From positions 227,839-291,838 of the forward strand of contig DGRE01000071.1 of NCBI GenBank assembly GCA_002389905.1: 64,000 nucleotides of DNA. The letters run 5' to 3'. Below the pieces are notes generated by a model. That model ran no database searches. It was given only the letters and a program-made list of their open reading frames with translations, and was not told where the DNA came from. Positions 24,779-33,519 of the stretch are shown piece after piece; the stretch's first letter is position 1; each line of letters begins with the position of its first letter. Position numbers and translations under genes: made by a program. The DNA comes from Hungatella sp. UBA4396. Its GTDB lineage: Bacteria > Bacillota > Clostridia > Lachnospirales > Lachnospiraceae.

Positions 24779-25705
24779 ATGAGCCTGGCGTATATTACAG
24801 TTAACAAAATAATGGAAATGTTTTTGATCATGGCGATCGGAGTCCTTATCCTGAAAAAAGGAATGGCTGACAGCGAAACCAGCAAAAGGCTGTCTTCCAT
24901 CCTGCTCAATGTGATCACCCCTTGTATGATTCTTATGTCTTATCAGATTGAATTCAACAAAACTCTTTTGATCGGCCTGGCAGTGACTGCAGGATTGTCC
25001 GGAATCAGCTTTTTTCTGTCTATCCTTCTTTCCGGGGCACTAATCAGGCCCAAAGGAAATCCGGACATGGCAGTGGAACGGATGTCCGTGGTTTATTCCA
25101 ACTGCGGATTTGTCGGAATTCCGCTGATCAGCGGGGTTCTGGGAGCAGAAGGCGTGTTCTTTATGACTGCCTATATTACGGTATTCAACATTCTGGTCTG
25201 GTCCCATGGAATTACTCTCATGAAGGGAAGGACTGGGAATCTCATTTCCACTATGAAGTATTTTATCAATCCCTCCACAGTGTCAATCGGAGCGGGTGTT
25301 CTTTTTTTTGTGACAGGTTTTCACCTGCCGGAGGTGGTGGGAAATCCTGTATCCATGATAGGAGACATGAACACTCCGGTGGCAATGCTGGTTTCGGGAA
25401 TGAATCTGGCGGAGAGCAATCTGCTTTCCTGTTTAAAGAGTCCCAGAACCTACATGATCAGCGCCGCAAAGCTTCTGGCTGTTCCGTTTATCACCCTGCT
25501 GCTTCTCATGGTGGTGAAGGTGGACCGGACCATTGCTATTACGGTTTTAACTGCCTCCGCCTGTCCCAGTGCAGCCACCAGCAGCATGTTTGCCCTTCAA
25601 TATAATAAAAACAGCCGGTATGCCTCGGAATTAATGGCAGTAACTACAATCCTGTCACTGCTTACCATACCTGCCGTTATGCTGGTTGGAGGAATGGTGT
25701 TATAA
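24779..25705 (+). CDS. AEC-family transporter (auxin efflux carrier type)
   Basis: A 308-aa membrane protein with about ten hydrophobic segments in two halves, including GVLILKKGMADSETSKRLSSILLNV and a Gly-rich NCGFVGIPLISGVLG motif typical of Mem_trans/AEC carriers, which move malonate, malate or other organic acids. A stop lies two codons before the ATG. No proper ribosome site is near; GAGGAGA is 30 nt away, so the start could also be an internal Met (MEMFLIM, residue 12). Confidence 0.8.
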   Translation: MSLAYITVNKIMEMFLIMAIGVLILKKGMADSETSKRLSSILLNVITPCMILMSYQIEFNKTLLIGLAVTAGLSGISFFLSILLSGALIRPKGNPDMAVERMSVVYSNCGFVGIPLISGVLGAEGVFFMTAYITVFNILVWSHGITLMKGRTGNLISTMKYFINPSTVSIGAGVLFFVTGFHLPEVVGNPVSMIGDMNTPVAMLVSGMNLAESNLLSCLKSPRTYMISAAKLLAVPFITLLLLMVVKVDRTIAITVLTASACPSAATSSMFALQYNKNSRYASELMAVTTILSLLTIPAVMLVGGMVL

Positions 25706-25716
25706 TCGTATTGCAG

Positions 25717-25786
25717 AAAATCCAAACCTTTTTCAACAGGAAAGTGAGAGATCTCTGAACTTTCTTTTAAAGGTTTGGATTTTATT
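25717..25786. terminator. Long convergent terminator hairpin
   Basis: AAAATCCAAACCTTT pairs with AAAGGTTTGGATTTT; inner arms GGAAAGT and ACTTTC extend it. It lies between the converging AEC and LacI genes with T-runs on both sides. Confidence 0.75.
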
Positions 25787-25810
25787 TTATACATATTTAT
25801 CTAAATAATC

Positions 25811-26827
25811 TTAAATTGATAAGCTTTCATTTAAAATCAGTTTACACTGACAAATTCGGTGAACTGGTTTTTTTTCTGGATTATCTATTAATTGAAAAGC
25901 CAGGTCTGTGGCGATTTTAAACATCTCCATGGAAGGGATAACAACCATAGTCAAAGATGGAATATGATTTTGAAGATAGGATAAATCATTATCTAATCCA
26001 AAGGAAGCCAGCTCTGTGTTGTAAGGAATATAAAATTTGTTTCTTGCAAATACAGGGATGGCCCCTTGGGCTAATACTGTATTTGCAGATAAAATCAGAG
26101 AAGGACGACTGCTGGAATTTAAAAGCTTTCTTGCAGCAATGGCACCTCCATAAAAAGAATTTTCTACGGAAACATAGTTTTTAGTGGAGACAGGAATGCC
26201 GGACTGCTCACATAGTTCAAGAAATTGTGTGAAATAAGAATCGCAGATTCTTGGTGAACTATCACTTTTGATGACTGCAATATCCTTATATCCCTTTGTA
26301 TGGATAATATCACAAAGCAGTTTGCTGGATTCTGTGGAGCTGCAGGATACACTATTATATCTGGGATCAGAATAGTTATAAAAAACGAGAGGAAGTTCAT
26401 CTGAAAACTCATCTAATTTCAGTGATTCTTTTAAATGGGAAATAACAATAATGGCTGCATCTACGATTTTCCAATCAATATTTTTAATTACTGCATTAAG
26501 CTGCTCCAGCTGATAGGGGATAATCATAATATTACAGGCCAGATTCTGCAGAGTGGTGTACTGGTAAATATTCTCAGTTATCACACCCAAATCGGTTGGG
26601 TTATTCTCTTGAGGAAAAAAGATTCCAATCACTTTTTGCCTGACAGAAGAATTTGGGGATAATTCAAGAGGAGTATTGATATGATACCCTAGTTCTTTGG
26701 CTGTCCTTAATACTCTTTTTGCAGTACTGTCCGCTACTTTATGCTGTTTGGAGATGCCATTTAAAACAAAGCTTACGGTGGAGACGGACACTCCTGCTCT
26801 GGCGGCCACATCTTTCATAGTTGCCAT
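25811..26827 (-). CDS. LacI-family transcriptional regulator
   Basis: A 338-aa repressor-type protein. HTH at residues 1-55 (MKDVAARAGVSVSTVSFVLNG, then TAKRVLRTAKELGYHIN), then a periplasmic-binding-like sensor domain (~60-335; KVIGIFFPQENNP at its start). The ATG at 26827 with GAGGAGAA upstream is chosen; the open frame runs 16 codons further without a ribosome site. Divergent from the iron-siderophore ABC operon, but LacI proteins usually sense sugars or nucleosides, so control of that operon is not assured. Confidence 0.85.
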   Translation of the reverse strand: MATMKDVAARAGVSVSTVSFVLNGISKQHKVADSTAKRVLRTAKELGYHINTPLELSPNSSVRQKVIGIFFPQENNPTDLGVITENIYQYTTLQNLACNIMIIPYQLEQLNAVIKNIDWKIVDAAIIVISHLKESLKLDEFSDELPLVFYNYSDPRYNSVSCSSTESSKLLCDIIHTKGYKDIAVIKSDSSPRICDSYFTQFLELCEQSGIPVSTKNYVSVENSFYGGAIAARKLLNSSSRPSLILSANTVLAQGAIPVFARNKFYIPYNTELASFGLDNDLSYLQNHIPSLTMVVIPSMEMFKIATDLAFQLIDNPEKKPVHRICQCKLILNESLSI

Positions 26828-26932
26828 ATTTCTTCTCCTCTGTAAAGGTTTATTATAGTGAAATAAGTATAACAAAGCTTCATGGAAAATTCAATCCTAT
26901 CAACTAAAAATATTTTAATTAATAAAAATATG

Positions 26933-26961
26933 TTGACAAGACAAGCAAGGATAAGTATAAT
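26933..26961 (+). promoter_or_regulatory. Consensus promoter of the iron ABC operon
   Basis: TTGACA (26933-26938) and TATAAT (26956-26961) with exactly 17 bp between: a perfect sigma-A promoter. Such a strong promoter needs a tight repressor; one candidate operator follows immediately. Confidence 0.85.
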
Positions 26962-26969
26962 TGCCTCAA

Positions 26970-26987
26970 TTAGTTTCGCCTAACTAA
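26970..26987 (+). promoter_or_regulatory. DtxR/IdeR-like operator over the transcription start
   Basis: TTAGTT-TCGCCT-AACTAA is a perfect 6-bp-arm inverted repeat 8 bp after the -10 box. It resembles the DtxR/IdeR consensus (TTAGGTTAGCCTAACCTAA) of iron-dependent repressors more than a Fur box. Iron-loaded repressor here would block transcription of the importer. Confidence 0.55.
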
Positions 26988-27020
26988 GAAGTAAAAAAAG
27001 AGATAATATCAGGAGGAGCC

Positions 27021-28100
27021 ATGAAAAATAAAATGATTTGTATCGTAACAGTTCTGGCAATGACGGTTGCTTTAACTGGATGCGGAAATGCAAAGACAAC
27101 CCAGGAAGGGAATACAAGCGTAACCAGTGAACCGGAGACAGGAACATCTGTAACTGAAGCAGAAGCAGAGGAGAGCACATCTGCTGCATATCCAGTAACC
27201 ATTGAACATGCATTTGGAGAAACAGTGATTGAAAAGCAGCCGGAAAGGGTTGTTACAGTAGCATTTGGTAATCAGGATGTTGTACTGGCTCTTGGTGTGG
27301 TACCTGTAGGGTTTTCAGCAGCAAATTATGGTGTTGAGGATGAGAGCGGAATGCTGCCCTGGACGCAGAAGAAGTTAAAAGAACTTGGCGTAACAGAACC
27401 AAATGTATTCCATGACACCGATGGCATTGATTATGAAGCAGTTTCTGACAGCAATCCGGATATTATTCTTGCACCTTATTCAGGAATGACTCAGGAAGAA
27501 TATGATTTGCTGAGCAAAATCGCACCGGTAGTAGCATATCCGAAAACAGCATGGACCATCAGTACTGAGGAATGGATCAGCATTACTGCAAAAGCACTTG
27601 GGCTGGAAGAAGAGGGCAAAGTTTTAATTTCAGGCATGCAGGATATAATTGCAGAGAAGATAGCAGAACACCCTGAATTTGAAGGGAAGAAATTTGTATG
27701 GGTTTCCTTTAATGAAACGGATCTTTCCAGTCTTCATGCATATTCACCTGAGGATACCCGTTGTCAATTCCTTTACAAATTTGGTTTCACATATCCGGAA
27801 GGTGTAAGCCAGTACATTAAGGAGGGAAGCTATTCGCTTTCTCTTAGTGCAGAGAATGCAGATTTATTGTACGATGCAGACTTTCTTATTGGTTATAGCT
27901 CTGAATCAGCCTATGCAGCAGCGGCAGCAGATGAGGTGCTTCAAGAAATTCCTGCTTTGAAGAACAATGCGATCATCAGTATTGAAAGCGGTACAGCATT
28001 ATCAGCAGCACTCACTATTACACCACTTGCTTTTGATTATACAATTGATGAGTATGTGGAGAAACTTGCAGAAGGAATTGGAAATATTCAGAAGAAATGA
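27021..28100 (+). CDS. Iron-siderophore ABC transporter, substrate-binding lipoprotein
   Basis: A 359-aa FecB/FhuD-type protein (Peripla_BP_2). Signal peptide with lipobox ALTGC (Cys near 21), a Thr/Glu-rich linker, then TIEHAFGETVIEKQPERVVTVAFGNQDVVLALGVVPVGF, the canonical start of ferric-siderophore binding proteins. AGGAGG lies before the ATG. Its stop overlaps the first permease start (ATGA). Ligand not predictable beyond ferric chelate or heme. Confidence 0.9.
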   Translation: MKNKMICIVTVLAMTVALTGCGNAKTTQEGNTSVTSEPETGTSVTEAEAEESTSAAYPVTIEHAFGETVIEKQPERVVTVAFGNQDVVLALGVVPVGFSAANYGVEDESGMLPWTQKKLKELGVTEPNVFHDTDGIDYEAVSDSNPDIILAPYSGMTQEEYDLLSKIAPVVAYPKTAWTISTEEWISITAKALGLEEEGKVLISGMQDIIAEKIAEHPEFEGKKFVWVSFNETDLSSLHAYSPEDTRCQFLYKFGFTYPEGVSQYIKEGSYSLSLSAENADLLYDADFLIGYSSESAYAAAAADEVLQEIPALKNNAIISIESGTALSAALTITPLAFDYTIDEYVEKLAEGIGNIQKK

Positions 28101-29092
28101 AAACTCAAAATAAACATTTTTTAATAACCTTATTTGTTATTATGGTTTTGTTGATTGTAACTGTTGTAATGTCCTTTGCTTTGGGATCCAGACAGGTTAC
28201 GGTAAAGGAAATAACAGATGCATTATTTCATCCCCAAATTTCAGAATATGGGGTAAATGTCATAAGAAAAAGAATTCCAAGGACATTTTTCGGCTTACTC
28301 TGCGGAGCAGGACTGGGGGTATCTGGTGTACTTATGCAGGCTGTCACAAGAAATCCCATTGCTGATCCTTCGATTTTAGGTGTGAATACAGGGGCTTCCG
28401 TTTTTGTAGTATGCGGGATTGCTTTTCTTAATATATCGGCTCCTGGTGAATATATTATACTTGCGTTGGCTGGTTCCATGGTCACATCTGTATTGGTTTA
28501 TGGAATCGGCTCTATGGGAAAAGGCGGAGCCACGCCCATGAAGCTTGTTCTGGCAGGAGCGGCAACCAGTGCTGCTCTGACCTCTATGATTAGTGCTGTT
28601 ATGATTCCACGCTCTTATGTGATAAATGAATATCGTTTTTGGCAGGTGGGAAGTATTGGCGCAGGAACATGGAGCTATGTATCCTTGCTGGCGCCGTTTA
28701 TGCTGATTGGAATTGTTATGGCAATCGCCCTGGCACCAGCTTTAAATGCAATGGCTCTGGGGGATGAGGCAGCTACAAGTTTAGGTGTGCGTACTGGGAT
28801 CGTACGTATCTGCGCTGCACTGACAGGTGTTATTTTGTGCGGAAGTGCTACGGCACTTGCCGGGCCAATCGGATTTATTGGCCTTCTGGCACCACACCTG
28901 ATCCGTCTGTTTGTTGGTGCAGATTTACGTTACACCATTCCATTGTCAGCGCTGACAGGCGCAGTGATTCTGACGATTTCAGATGTGATTGGCCGCCTGT
29001 TAAGTTATCCGGGAGAATTGGAGGTCGGAGTGGTGACAGCATTTGTAGGTGCTCCGGTATTAATTTATACAGCAATGAGGGCGAAGCTATGA
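28097..29092 (+). CDS. Iron-siderophore ABC transporter, permease 1 (FecCD family)
   Basis: A 331-aa inner-membrane protein with ~10 spans. Family motifs: RIPRTFFGLLCGAGLGVSGVLMQAVTRNPIADPSILGVNTGA near residue 58, and GPIGFIGLLAPHLIR and SDVIGRLL near the C-terminus. Translationally coupled at both ends: ATGA overlap with the binding protein gene and with permease 2. Confidence 0.9.
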   Translation: MKTQNKHFLITLFVIMVLLIVTVVMSFALGSRQVTVKEITDALFHPQISEYGVNVIRKRIPRTFFGLLCGAGLGVSGVLMQAVTRNPIADPSILGVNTGASVFVVCGIAFLNISAPGEYIILALAGSMVTSVLVYGIGSMGKGGATPMKLVLAGAATSAALTSMISAVMIPRSYVINEYRFWQVGSIGAGTWSYVSLLAPFMLIGIVMAIALAPALNAMALGDEAATSLGVRTGIVRICAALTGVILCGSATALAGPIGFIGLLAPHLIRLFVGADLRYTIPLSALTGAVILTISDVIGRLLSYPGELEVGVVTAFVGAPVLIYTAMRAKL

Positions 29093-30126
29093 TGAATCAT
29101 ACAGAAAATATTGCCTTTATTGAAGAGGGGCAGAAAAAAAGAAAAAAAAGATATTTAATTGTAGAAATTATTCTCTTACTGCTGGCGGTTATTCTCTGCG
29201 GACTTATGATGACTGTTGGCAATACGTTTTATTCATTGGGAACCGTAGTGCAGGTTCTTGCCGGAAAAGATATTGAAAATGCGGCTTTTACCATTCTCAC
29301 ATTAAGATTGCCAAGGATGATTGCCGGAATAGCCACTGGGTTTTCTTTTGGGCTGGCAGGAAGCGTTTTTCAGACTATGCTGAGAAATCCACTGGCTAAT
29401 CCAAATATCATTGGAATTACATCGGCTTCCAGTGCCGGTGCAGTATTTTGCATATTAATTCTTCATGCCGGAGGAAGCATTGTTTTTGGAGGCTCTATTC
29501 TGGCAGCAGCCATAACGGCAATTTTGATTTATCTCTTATCCAAATTAAAAAAATACTCTACAGGGCGTCTGATATTAGTAGGAGTCGGATTTCAAGCTTT
29601 AATGAATTCGGCAATCAGTTATTTCCTTCTTATTGGAAATGAGAATGATCTTGCAGGTGCATTACGATGGATGAGCGGAAGTTTGAATGGGGTACAAATG
29701 ACATCAATTTATTTATTATTGGTGGCTATGGTGATATGCGTACCATTCATTTTATTTTATGCAAGATCCCTAAAGATATTGGAGCTTGGAGAGGAATCGG
29801 CAGCCACTATGGGGGTGAATACAAACCAGGCAAGAGGAATTCTTCTGATTGCATCTGTCATTCTTGTGGCTGTAGCCACTGCAACCACCGGACCCATTGC
29901 GTTTGTATCCTTTCTGTCCGGACCCATTGCAAAGCGCATTACAGGATATGGTAACTCATCACCTGTGATAGCAGGGTTATTTGGAGTTGTTTTAGTTTTG
30001 GCAGCAGATATGATCGGACAGCAGGTATTTGCAATTCGATTCCCGGTAGGCGTAATTACAGGATTGCTGGGCGCTCCTTATTTAATCTATTTGCTAATAC
30101 GAATGAATCGACATGGAGAATTTTAA
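29089..30126 (+). CDS. Iron-siderophore ABC transporter, permease 2 (FecCD family)
   Basis: A 345-aa FecCD permease with RLPRMIAGIATGFSFGLAGSVFQTMLRNPLANPNIIGITSASS and TGPIAFVSFLSGPIAKRI. The start is the ATG at 29089 overlapping the stop of permease 1 (an adjacent ATG at 29092 is equally possible). The longer frame back to 28837 only re-reads permease 1 out of frame and is rejected. Two different permeases imply a heterodimeric channel. Confidence 0.9.
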   Translation: MMNHTENIAFIEEGQKKRKKRYLIVEIILLLLAVILCGLMMTVGNTFYSLGTVVQVLAGKDIENAAFTILTLRLPRMIAGIATGFSFGLAGSVFQTMLRNPLANPNIIGITSASSAGAVFCILILHAGGSIVFGGSILAAAITAILIYLLSKLKKYSTGRLILVGVGFQALMNSAISYFLLIGNENDLAGALRWMSGSLNGVQMTSIYLLLVAMVICVPFILFYARSLKILELGEESAATMGVNTNQARGILLIASVILVAVATATTGPIAFVSFLSGPIAKRITGYGNSSPVIAGLFGVVLVLAADMIGQQVFAIRFPVGVITGLLGAPYLIYLLIRMNRHGEF

Positions 30127-30929
30127 TGAAATCTGAACATATTTTAAAAGTAGACAATCTGGTTGTAGGTTATGATGAAAAAACAGTAATACATGATGTG
30201 AGCCTTGAAATACCAAACGGTAAAATTAGTGTTATTATAGGTGCTAATGCCTGTGGCAAGTCTACCTTACTCAAGGCTATGACCAGAATTATTACACCAA
30301 AGTCAGGGCTGGTAACACTGGATGGAGAACCAATCCGATCCATGCATCCCAAGGAGCTTGCCAGGATTTGCGGCCTGTTACCTCAAGATCCGGTTGTTCC
30401 GGAGGGGGTTACGGTAAGTGACCTGGTGGCACGTGGAAGATACCCCCATCAGAAGTTTCTGCAGGGACAGACAAAGCAGGACTTAGAAGCAGTGACAGAA
30501 GCAATGGAAATCATGGATATTATTGAACTTGCCAATCGTGGAATGAATGAACTGTCAGGCGGACAAAGACAAAGAGCATGGATCGCTACCGCATTGGCGC
30601 AACAGTCCGATATTTTATTCCTTGATGAACCGACAACCTTTCTGGATATCAATTATCAGATCGAAATTCTTGATTTAATGGCCGATTTAAATCAGCGCAA
30701 ACAAACCACGATTGTAATGGTATTGCACGATATTAATCTTGCAGCGCGCTATGCAGATTATTTGTATGCAATGAAAAATGGAAAACTGATAGCTCAGGGA
30801 GCACCTGGAGATATTGTTACCGAAAAGCTGATTATGGATGTTTTTGGCATGAAATCACGTATTATTTCAGATACGGTATCAAAGTCTCCATATGTTATAC
30901 CAATAGGAAGGCATTTTTGTGACCTGTAA
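30126..30929 (+). CDS. Iron-siderophore ABC transporter, ATP-binding protein
   Basis: A 267-aa FecE/FhuC-type ATPase: Walker A GANACGKST (the usual GPNGCGKST varies slightly), LPQDP Q-loop, signature LSGGQRQRAWIATAL, Walker B ILFLDEP, switch VLHDINLAARYAD. Its ATG overlaps the permease stop (TAATG). Last gene of the four-gene importer. Confidence 0.92.
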   Translation: MKSEHILKVDNLVVGYDEKTVIHDVSLEIPNGKISVIIGANACGKSTLLKAMTRIITPKSGLVTLDGEPIRSMHPKELARICGLLPQDPVVPEGVTVSDLVARGRYPHQKFLQGQTKQDLEAVTEAMEIMDIIELANRGMNELSGGQRQRAWIATALAQQSDILFLDEPTTFLDINYQIEILDLMADLNQRKQTTIVMVLHDINLAARYADYLYAMKNGKLIAQGAPGDIVTEKLIMDVFGMKSRIISDTVSKSPYVIPIGRHFCDL

Positions 30930-30968
30930 AAGAGAGAGGTTTTCATAAAAATAGTAACTAAGCCGTAT

Positions 30969-31001
30969 AGGGCTGCCGCATTAATGGGCAGCCCTTTTTT
31001 G
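30969..31001 (+). terminator. Terminator of the iron ABC operon
   Basis: AGGGCTGCC pairs with GGCAGCCCT, followed by a run of six T. Confidence 0.85.
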
Positions 31002-31029
31002 TATGATACCTTTCTGAAACAAACAAAAA

Positions 31030-31085
31030 TTTACCGTAATATAATGCCGCTTTTCATTTACCGCCGATCTTCTTAAGGTGGTAAA
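31030..31085 (+). promoter_or_regulatory. Control region of the PTS operon with inverted repeat
   Basis: TTTACCG occurs at 31030-31036 and again at 31057-31063. The second copy is the left arm of TTTACCGCC ... GGTGGTAAA (31057-31065 / 31077-31085, one mismatch). A TATAAT at 31040-31045 lacks a good -35, as expected for an activator-dependent promoter. The PRD-type activator of the operon is the likely binder. Confidence 0.4.
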
Positions 31086-31122
31086 ATCAATATAACAAAA
31101 AAAATAAGCAAGGAGGAAGGAT

Positions 31123-31431
31123 ATGAAGATTTTAGCTATCACGGCATGTACGGCGGGAATTGCCCATACCTACATAGCCAGGGAAAAGCTGGAAAATGCG
31201 GCAAAAGAACTGGGGCATGATATCAAAGTTGAAACACAGGGGTCCATTGGAGTGGAGAATGAGTTCACGCCTGAGGAGATCCGGGGGGCGGATGTGATTG
31301 TGATTTCCGCGGACATACGGGTGAACAAAGAGCGTTTTACAGGAAAGCCGGTAGTGGAAATTCCTATCAGCATGGTAATGAAATCTCCTAAAGGAGTGAT
31401 TACAAAGATACAGGAAAAAATGGGAAAGTAG
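31123..31431 (+). CDS. PTS fructose-family IIB component
   Basis: A 102-aa cytoplasmic protein of the fructose-specific IIB superfamily. It carries the phospho-cysteine loop ITACTAGIAHTYIA with Cys9 (the usual CPTGIAHT is CTAGIAHT here) and the conserved core VETQGSIGVEN. It passes phosphate from IIA to the sugar in the IIC channel. First gene of an eight-gene operon; AGGAGG precedes the ATG. Split IIA, IIB and IIC genes are typical of fructose-like PTS of unknown sugar in Clostridia. Confidence 0.9.
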   Translation: MKILAITACTAGIAHTYIAREKLENAAKELGHDIKVETQGSIGVENEFTPEEIRGADVIVISADIRVNKERFTGKPVVEIPISMVMKSPKGVITKIQEKMGK

Positions 31432-31472
31432 CGGAAACAGTATAAAAAGACTATGAAAAAGAGGGGAATACA

Positions 31473-32579
31473 ATGGCAAAACAAAAGTTTGATATTAAAA
31501 AACATGTTATGACAGGAATTTCTTATATGATTCCAATTATTGTATGCGGAGGTATCCTCAGTGCACTGGCTAAGGGATTTGGCGGATATAATATCGGAAG
31601 TGCCATAGAGGCAGGGGCAACACCATTTTCCAATTTGAATCCGTTTTCTTGGATCGGTTTTTGGTGGGGGGTGAATAAGTTAGGGTCCATAGCAATGGAT
31701 TTTGGAGTGGCAGTGATGACAGCCGGAGTGGCCTACTCCATTGCCGGGCGGCCTGGCATTGTGCCTGGTATTGTAATCGGTTACTGCTCATCCCAATCCA
31801 AGGCCGGGTTCCTTGGGGGACTTCTGATGGCATTCATCATCGGCTCCTTTGTAAACTGGATGAAGACCTGGAAACTTCCCAAGTGGGGCGTAGGACTGAT
31901 GCCGGTTATGTTTATTCCTGTCATATCAACTCTGGTATGCGGTATGATTTTCCTTTGCGTGTTCTCAATCCCCCTTGCTTTTGTTATGGATGTGTTCCAG
32001 CAGTGGATTATTTCCTTAAACGGAGGGGCAAAAGCAGTAATCGGAGGTGTGATCGGTGCCTGTATGGGATTTGATATGGGTGGTCCCATCAACAAAACAG
32101 CATCCATGGCAGCCAATGCTTTGGGAGCCGATGGAATCAACGGCCCCATGGCGGCAAAAATCATCGGAGGCATGACTCCTCCTATAGGAATATTTATTGC
32201 AACCTTATTAAAGAGAGACAAATTTTCAAAGGTGGAAGTGGAAACAGCAAAAACAGCGTTTCCCATGGGGCTTTGCTTTATTACGGAAGGCGTTCTTCCG
32301 TTTGCGGCAGCAGATCCTGCAAGATTTATCCCCAGCAGCATGATCGGTTCCGCTGTGGCCGGTGCCATTGCGGTAGGCGTGGGGTGTGAATCCGTAGCAG
32401 GTCATGGAGGTATTTTCGTTGTTCCCATGATGACAAGGCCCATATGGTTCTTAATTGCCCTGGTAATTGGTTCTGCGGTGACTGGAGTTATCTATGCAGT
32501 CATTAAGCGTCCTTTAGATGAGCAGGTGGAAAAAGAAGAGGAAGAATTTGACATAGATCTGGATATTAAGATCCAGTAA
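31473..32579 (+). CDS. PTS fructose-family IIC permease
   Basis: A 368-aa membrane protein with ~9-10 hydrophobic segments. Starts KKHVMTGISYMIPIIVCGGILSALAKGFGG as in fructose IIC proteins; FDMGGPINKTAS and ITEGVLPFAAADP are the substrate-pocket motifs of the family. Forms the sugar channel with the IIB encoded 41 bp upstream. Sugar identity is not evident. Confidence 0.9.
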   Translation: MAKQKFDIKKHVMTGISYMIPIIVCGGILSALAKGFGGYNIGSAIEAGATPFSNLNPFSWIGFWWGVNKLGSIAMDFGVAVMTAGVAYSIAGRPGIVPGIVIGYCSSQSKAGFLGGLLMAFIIGSFVNWMKTWKLPKWGVGLMPVMFIPVISTLVCGMIFLCVFSIPLAFVMDVFQQWIISLNGGAKAVIGGVIGACMGFDMGGPINKTASMAANALGADGINGPMAAKIIGGMTPPIGIFIATLLKRDKFSKVEVETAKTAFPMGLCFITEGVLPFAAADPARFIPSSMIGSAVAGAIAVGVGCESVAGHGGIFVVPMMTRPIWFLIALVIGSAVTGVIYAVIKRPLDEQVEKEEEEFDIDLDIKIQ

Positions 32580-32610
32580 GGCCGTAAATGATAGAAAGGA
32601 CAATGAAAAC

Positions 32611-33495
32611 ATGTTAGTATCAATGAAAGCAATCCTTGATGATGCAAATAGAAATTATTACGGTGTTATGGCTATGAACAGCATTAATATTGAGATGGCC
32701 AGAGCAGGAATTATGGCGGCAGAGGAAGAGCATTCTCCCATCATCATACAGTTTGGACCGGGGCAGATGAAGAATCATGCTCATGCGGAAGAAATGATTC
32801 CGGTAATAAGGGAGCTGGCAGAAAGAGTCCATGTGCCGGTTGCTTTAAACCTTGACCATGGTTCTGATTTCTACATAATTACAGACTGCATCAACCGGGG
32901 ATTTACAAATGTTATGTATGATGGCTCTTCCCTGCCATATGAGGAAAACGTAAAGCGCACGGCGATCATCACTGCCCTGGCTCACGGCAAGGGATGCTCT
33001 GTGGAAGGAGAGCTTGGACATGTGGGCCAGGCAGCCCAGGAAGAGGATGCCCATACGGATTTGTATACGGATCCTGACCTGGCCATGGAGTTTGTGGAAA
33101 AGACAGGCATCGATGCCCTGGCTGTTGCAATCGGTACGGCCCACGGAGCTTATCCCAAAGGCAAGATACCCAAGCTGGATTTTGAGCGTCTTCACCAGTT
33201 AAAGGAGACTTTAAACATGCCTTTGGTCCTTCACGGAGGCTCCGGCTCAGGAGAAGAGAATTTAAAAAAGGCTGTGGCAGGAGGAATCAACAAGATCAAT
33301 GTATGCACTGATGCCTTTGAAGCAGGAAAAAAGGCTATGTTAAAAGAGCTGGATAAGAATCCTGAAACCGATTATATGCATCTTTGTATGGCAGCAGAAG
33401 CCGGAATTAAACAGTTTGTAAAGGATTACATGAAAGTGATCGGTTCCAGCGGCAGATATATTTACGGAGAAGCAAAACAGACAGGAAATGAATGA
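32611..33495 (+). CDS. Class II ketose-bisphosphate aldolase
   Basis: A 294-aa zinc aldolase (FbaA/GatY/IolJ family). Zn ligands: ALNLDHGSD (catalytic Asp plus His), VEGELGHVG, GTAHGAYP and VLHGGSGSG; phosphate-binding INKINVCTDAF. It would split a ketose-1,6-bisphosphate-type product into DHAP and an aldehyde. Located between the PTS and the kinase, it is the lower step of the pathway. Motifs alone do not separate fructose, tagatose or 2-deoxy-5-keto-gluconate phosphate substrates. Confidence 0.88.
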   Translation: MLVSMKAILDDANRNYYGVMAMNSINIEMARAGIMAAEEEHSPIIIQFGPGQMKNHAHAEEMIPVIRELAERVHVPVALNLDHGSDFYIITDCINRGFTNVMYDGSSLPYEENVKRTAIITALAHGKGCSVEGELGHVGQAAQEEDAHTDLYTDPDLAMEFVEKTGIDALAVAIGTAHGAYPKGKIPKLDFERLHQLKETLNMPLVLHGGSGSGEENLKKAVAGGINKINVCTDAFEAGKKAMLKELDKNPETDYMHLCMAAEAGIKQFVKDYMKVIGSSGRYIYGEAKQTGNE

Positions 33496-33519
33496 TTTCA
33501 GGAGGATAGGGGTGTTTAT

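Noticed and set aside
28837..29088. 84-codon extension of permease 2
   Set aside because: It lies fully inside permease 1 in another frame and is rich in Cys, Arg and Ser unlike a permease.
31132..31505. Two overlapping 110-codon frames on the - strand
   Set aside because: Antisense of the PTS IIB gene, with no ribosome site and an implausible Phe/Cys-rich content.
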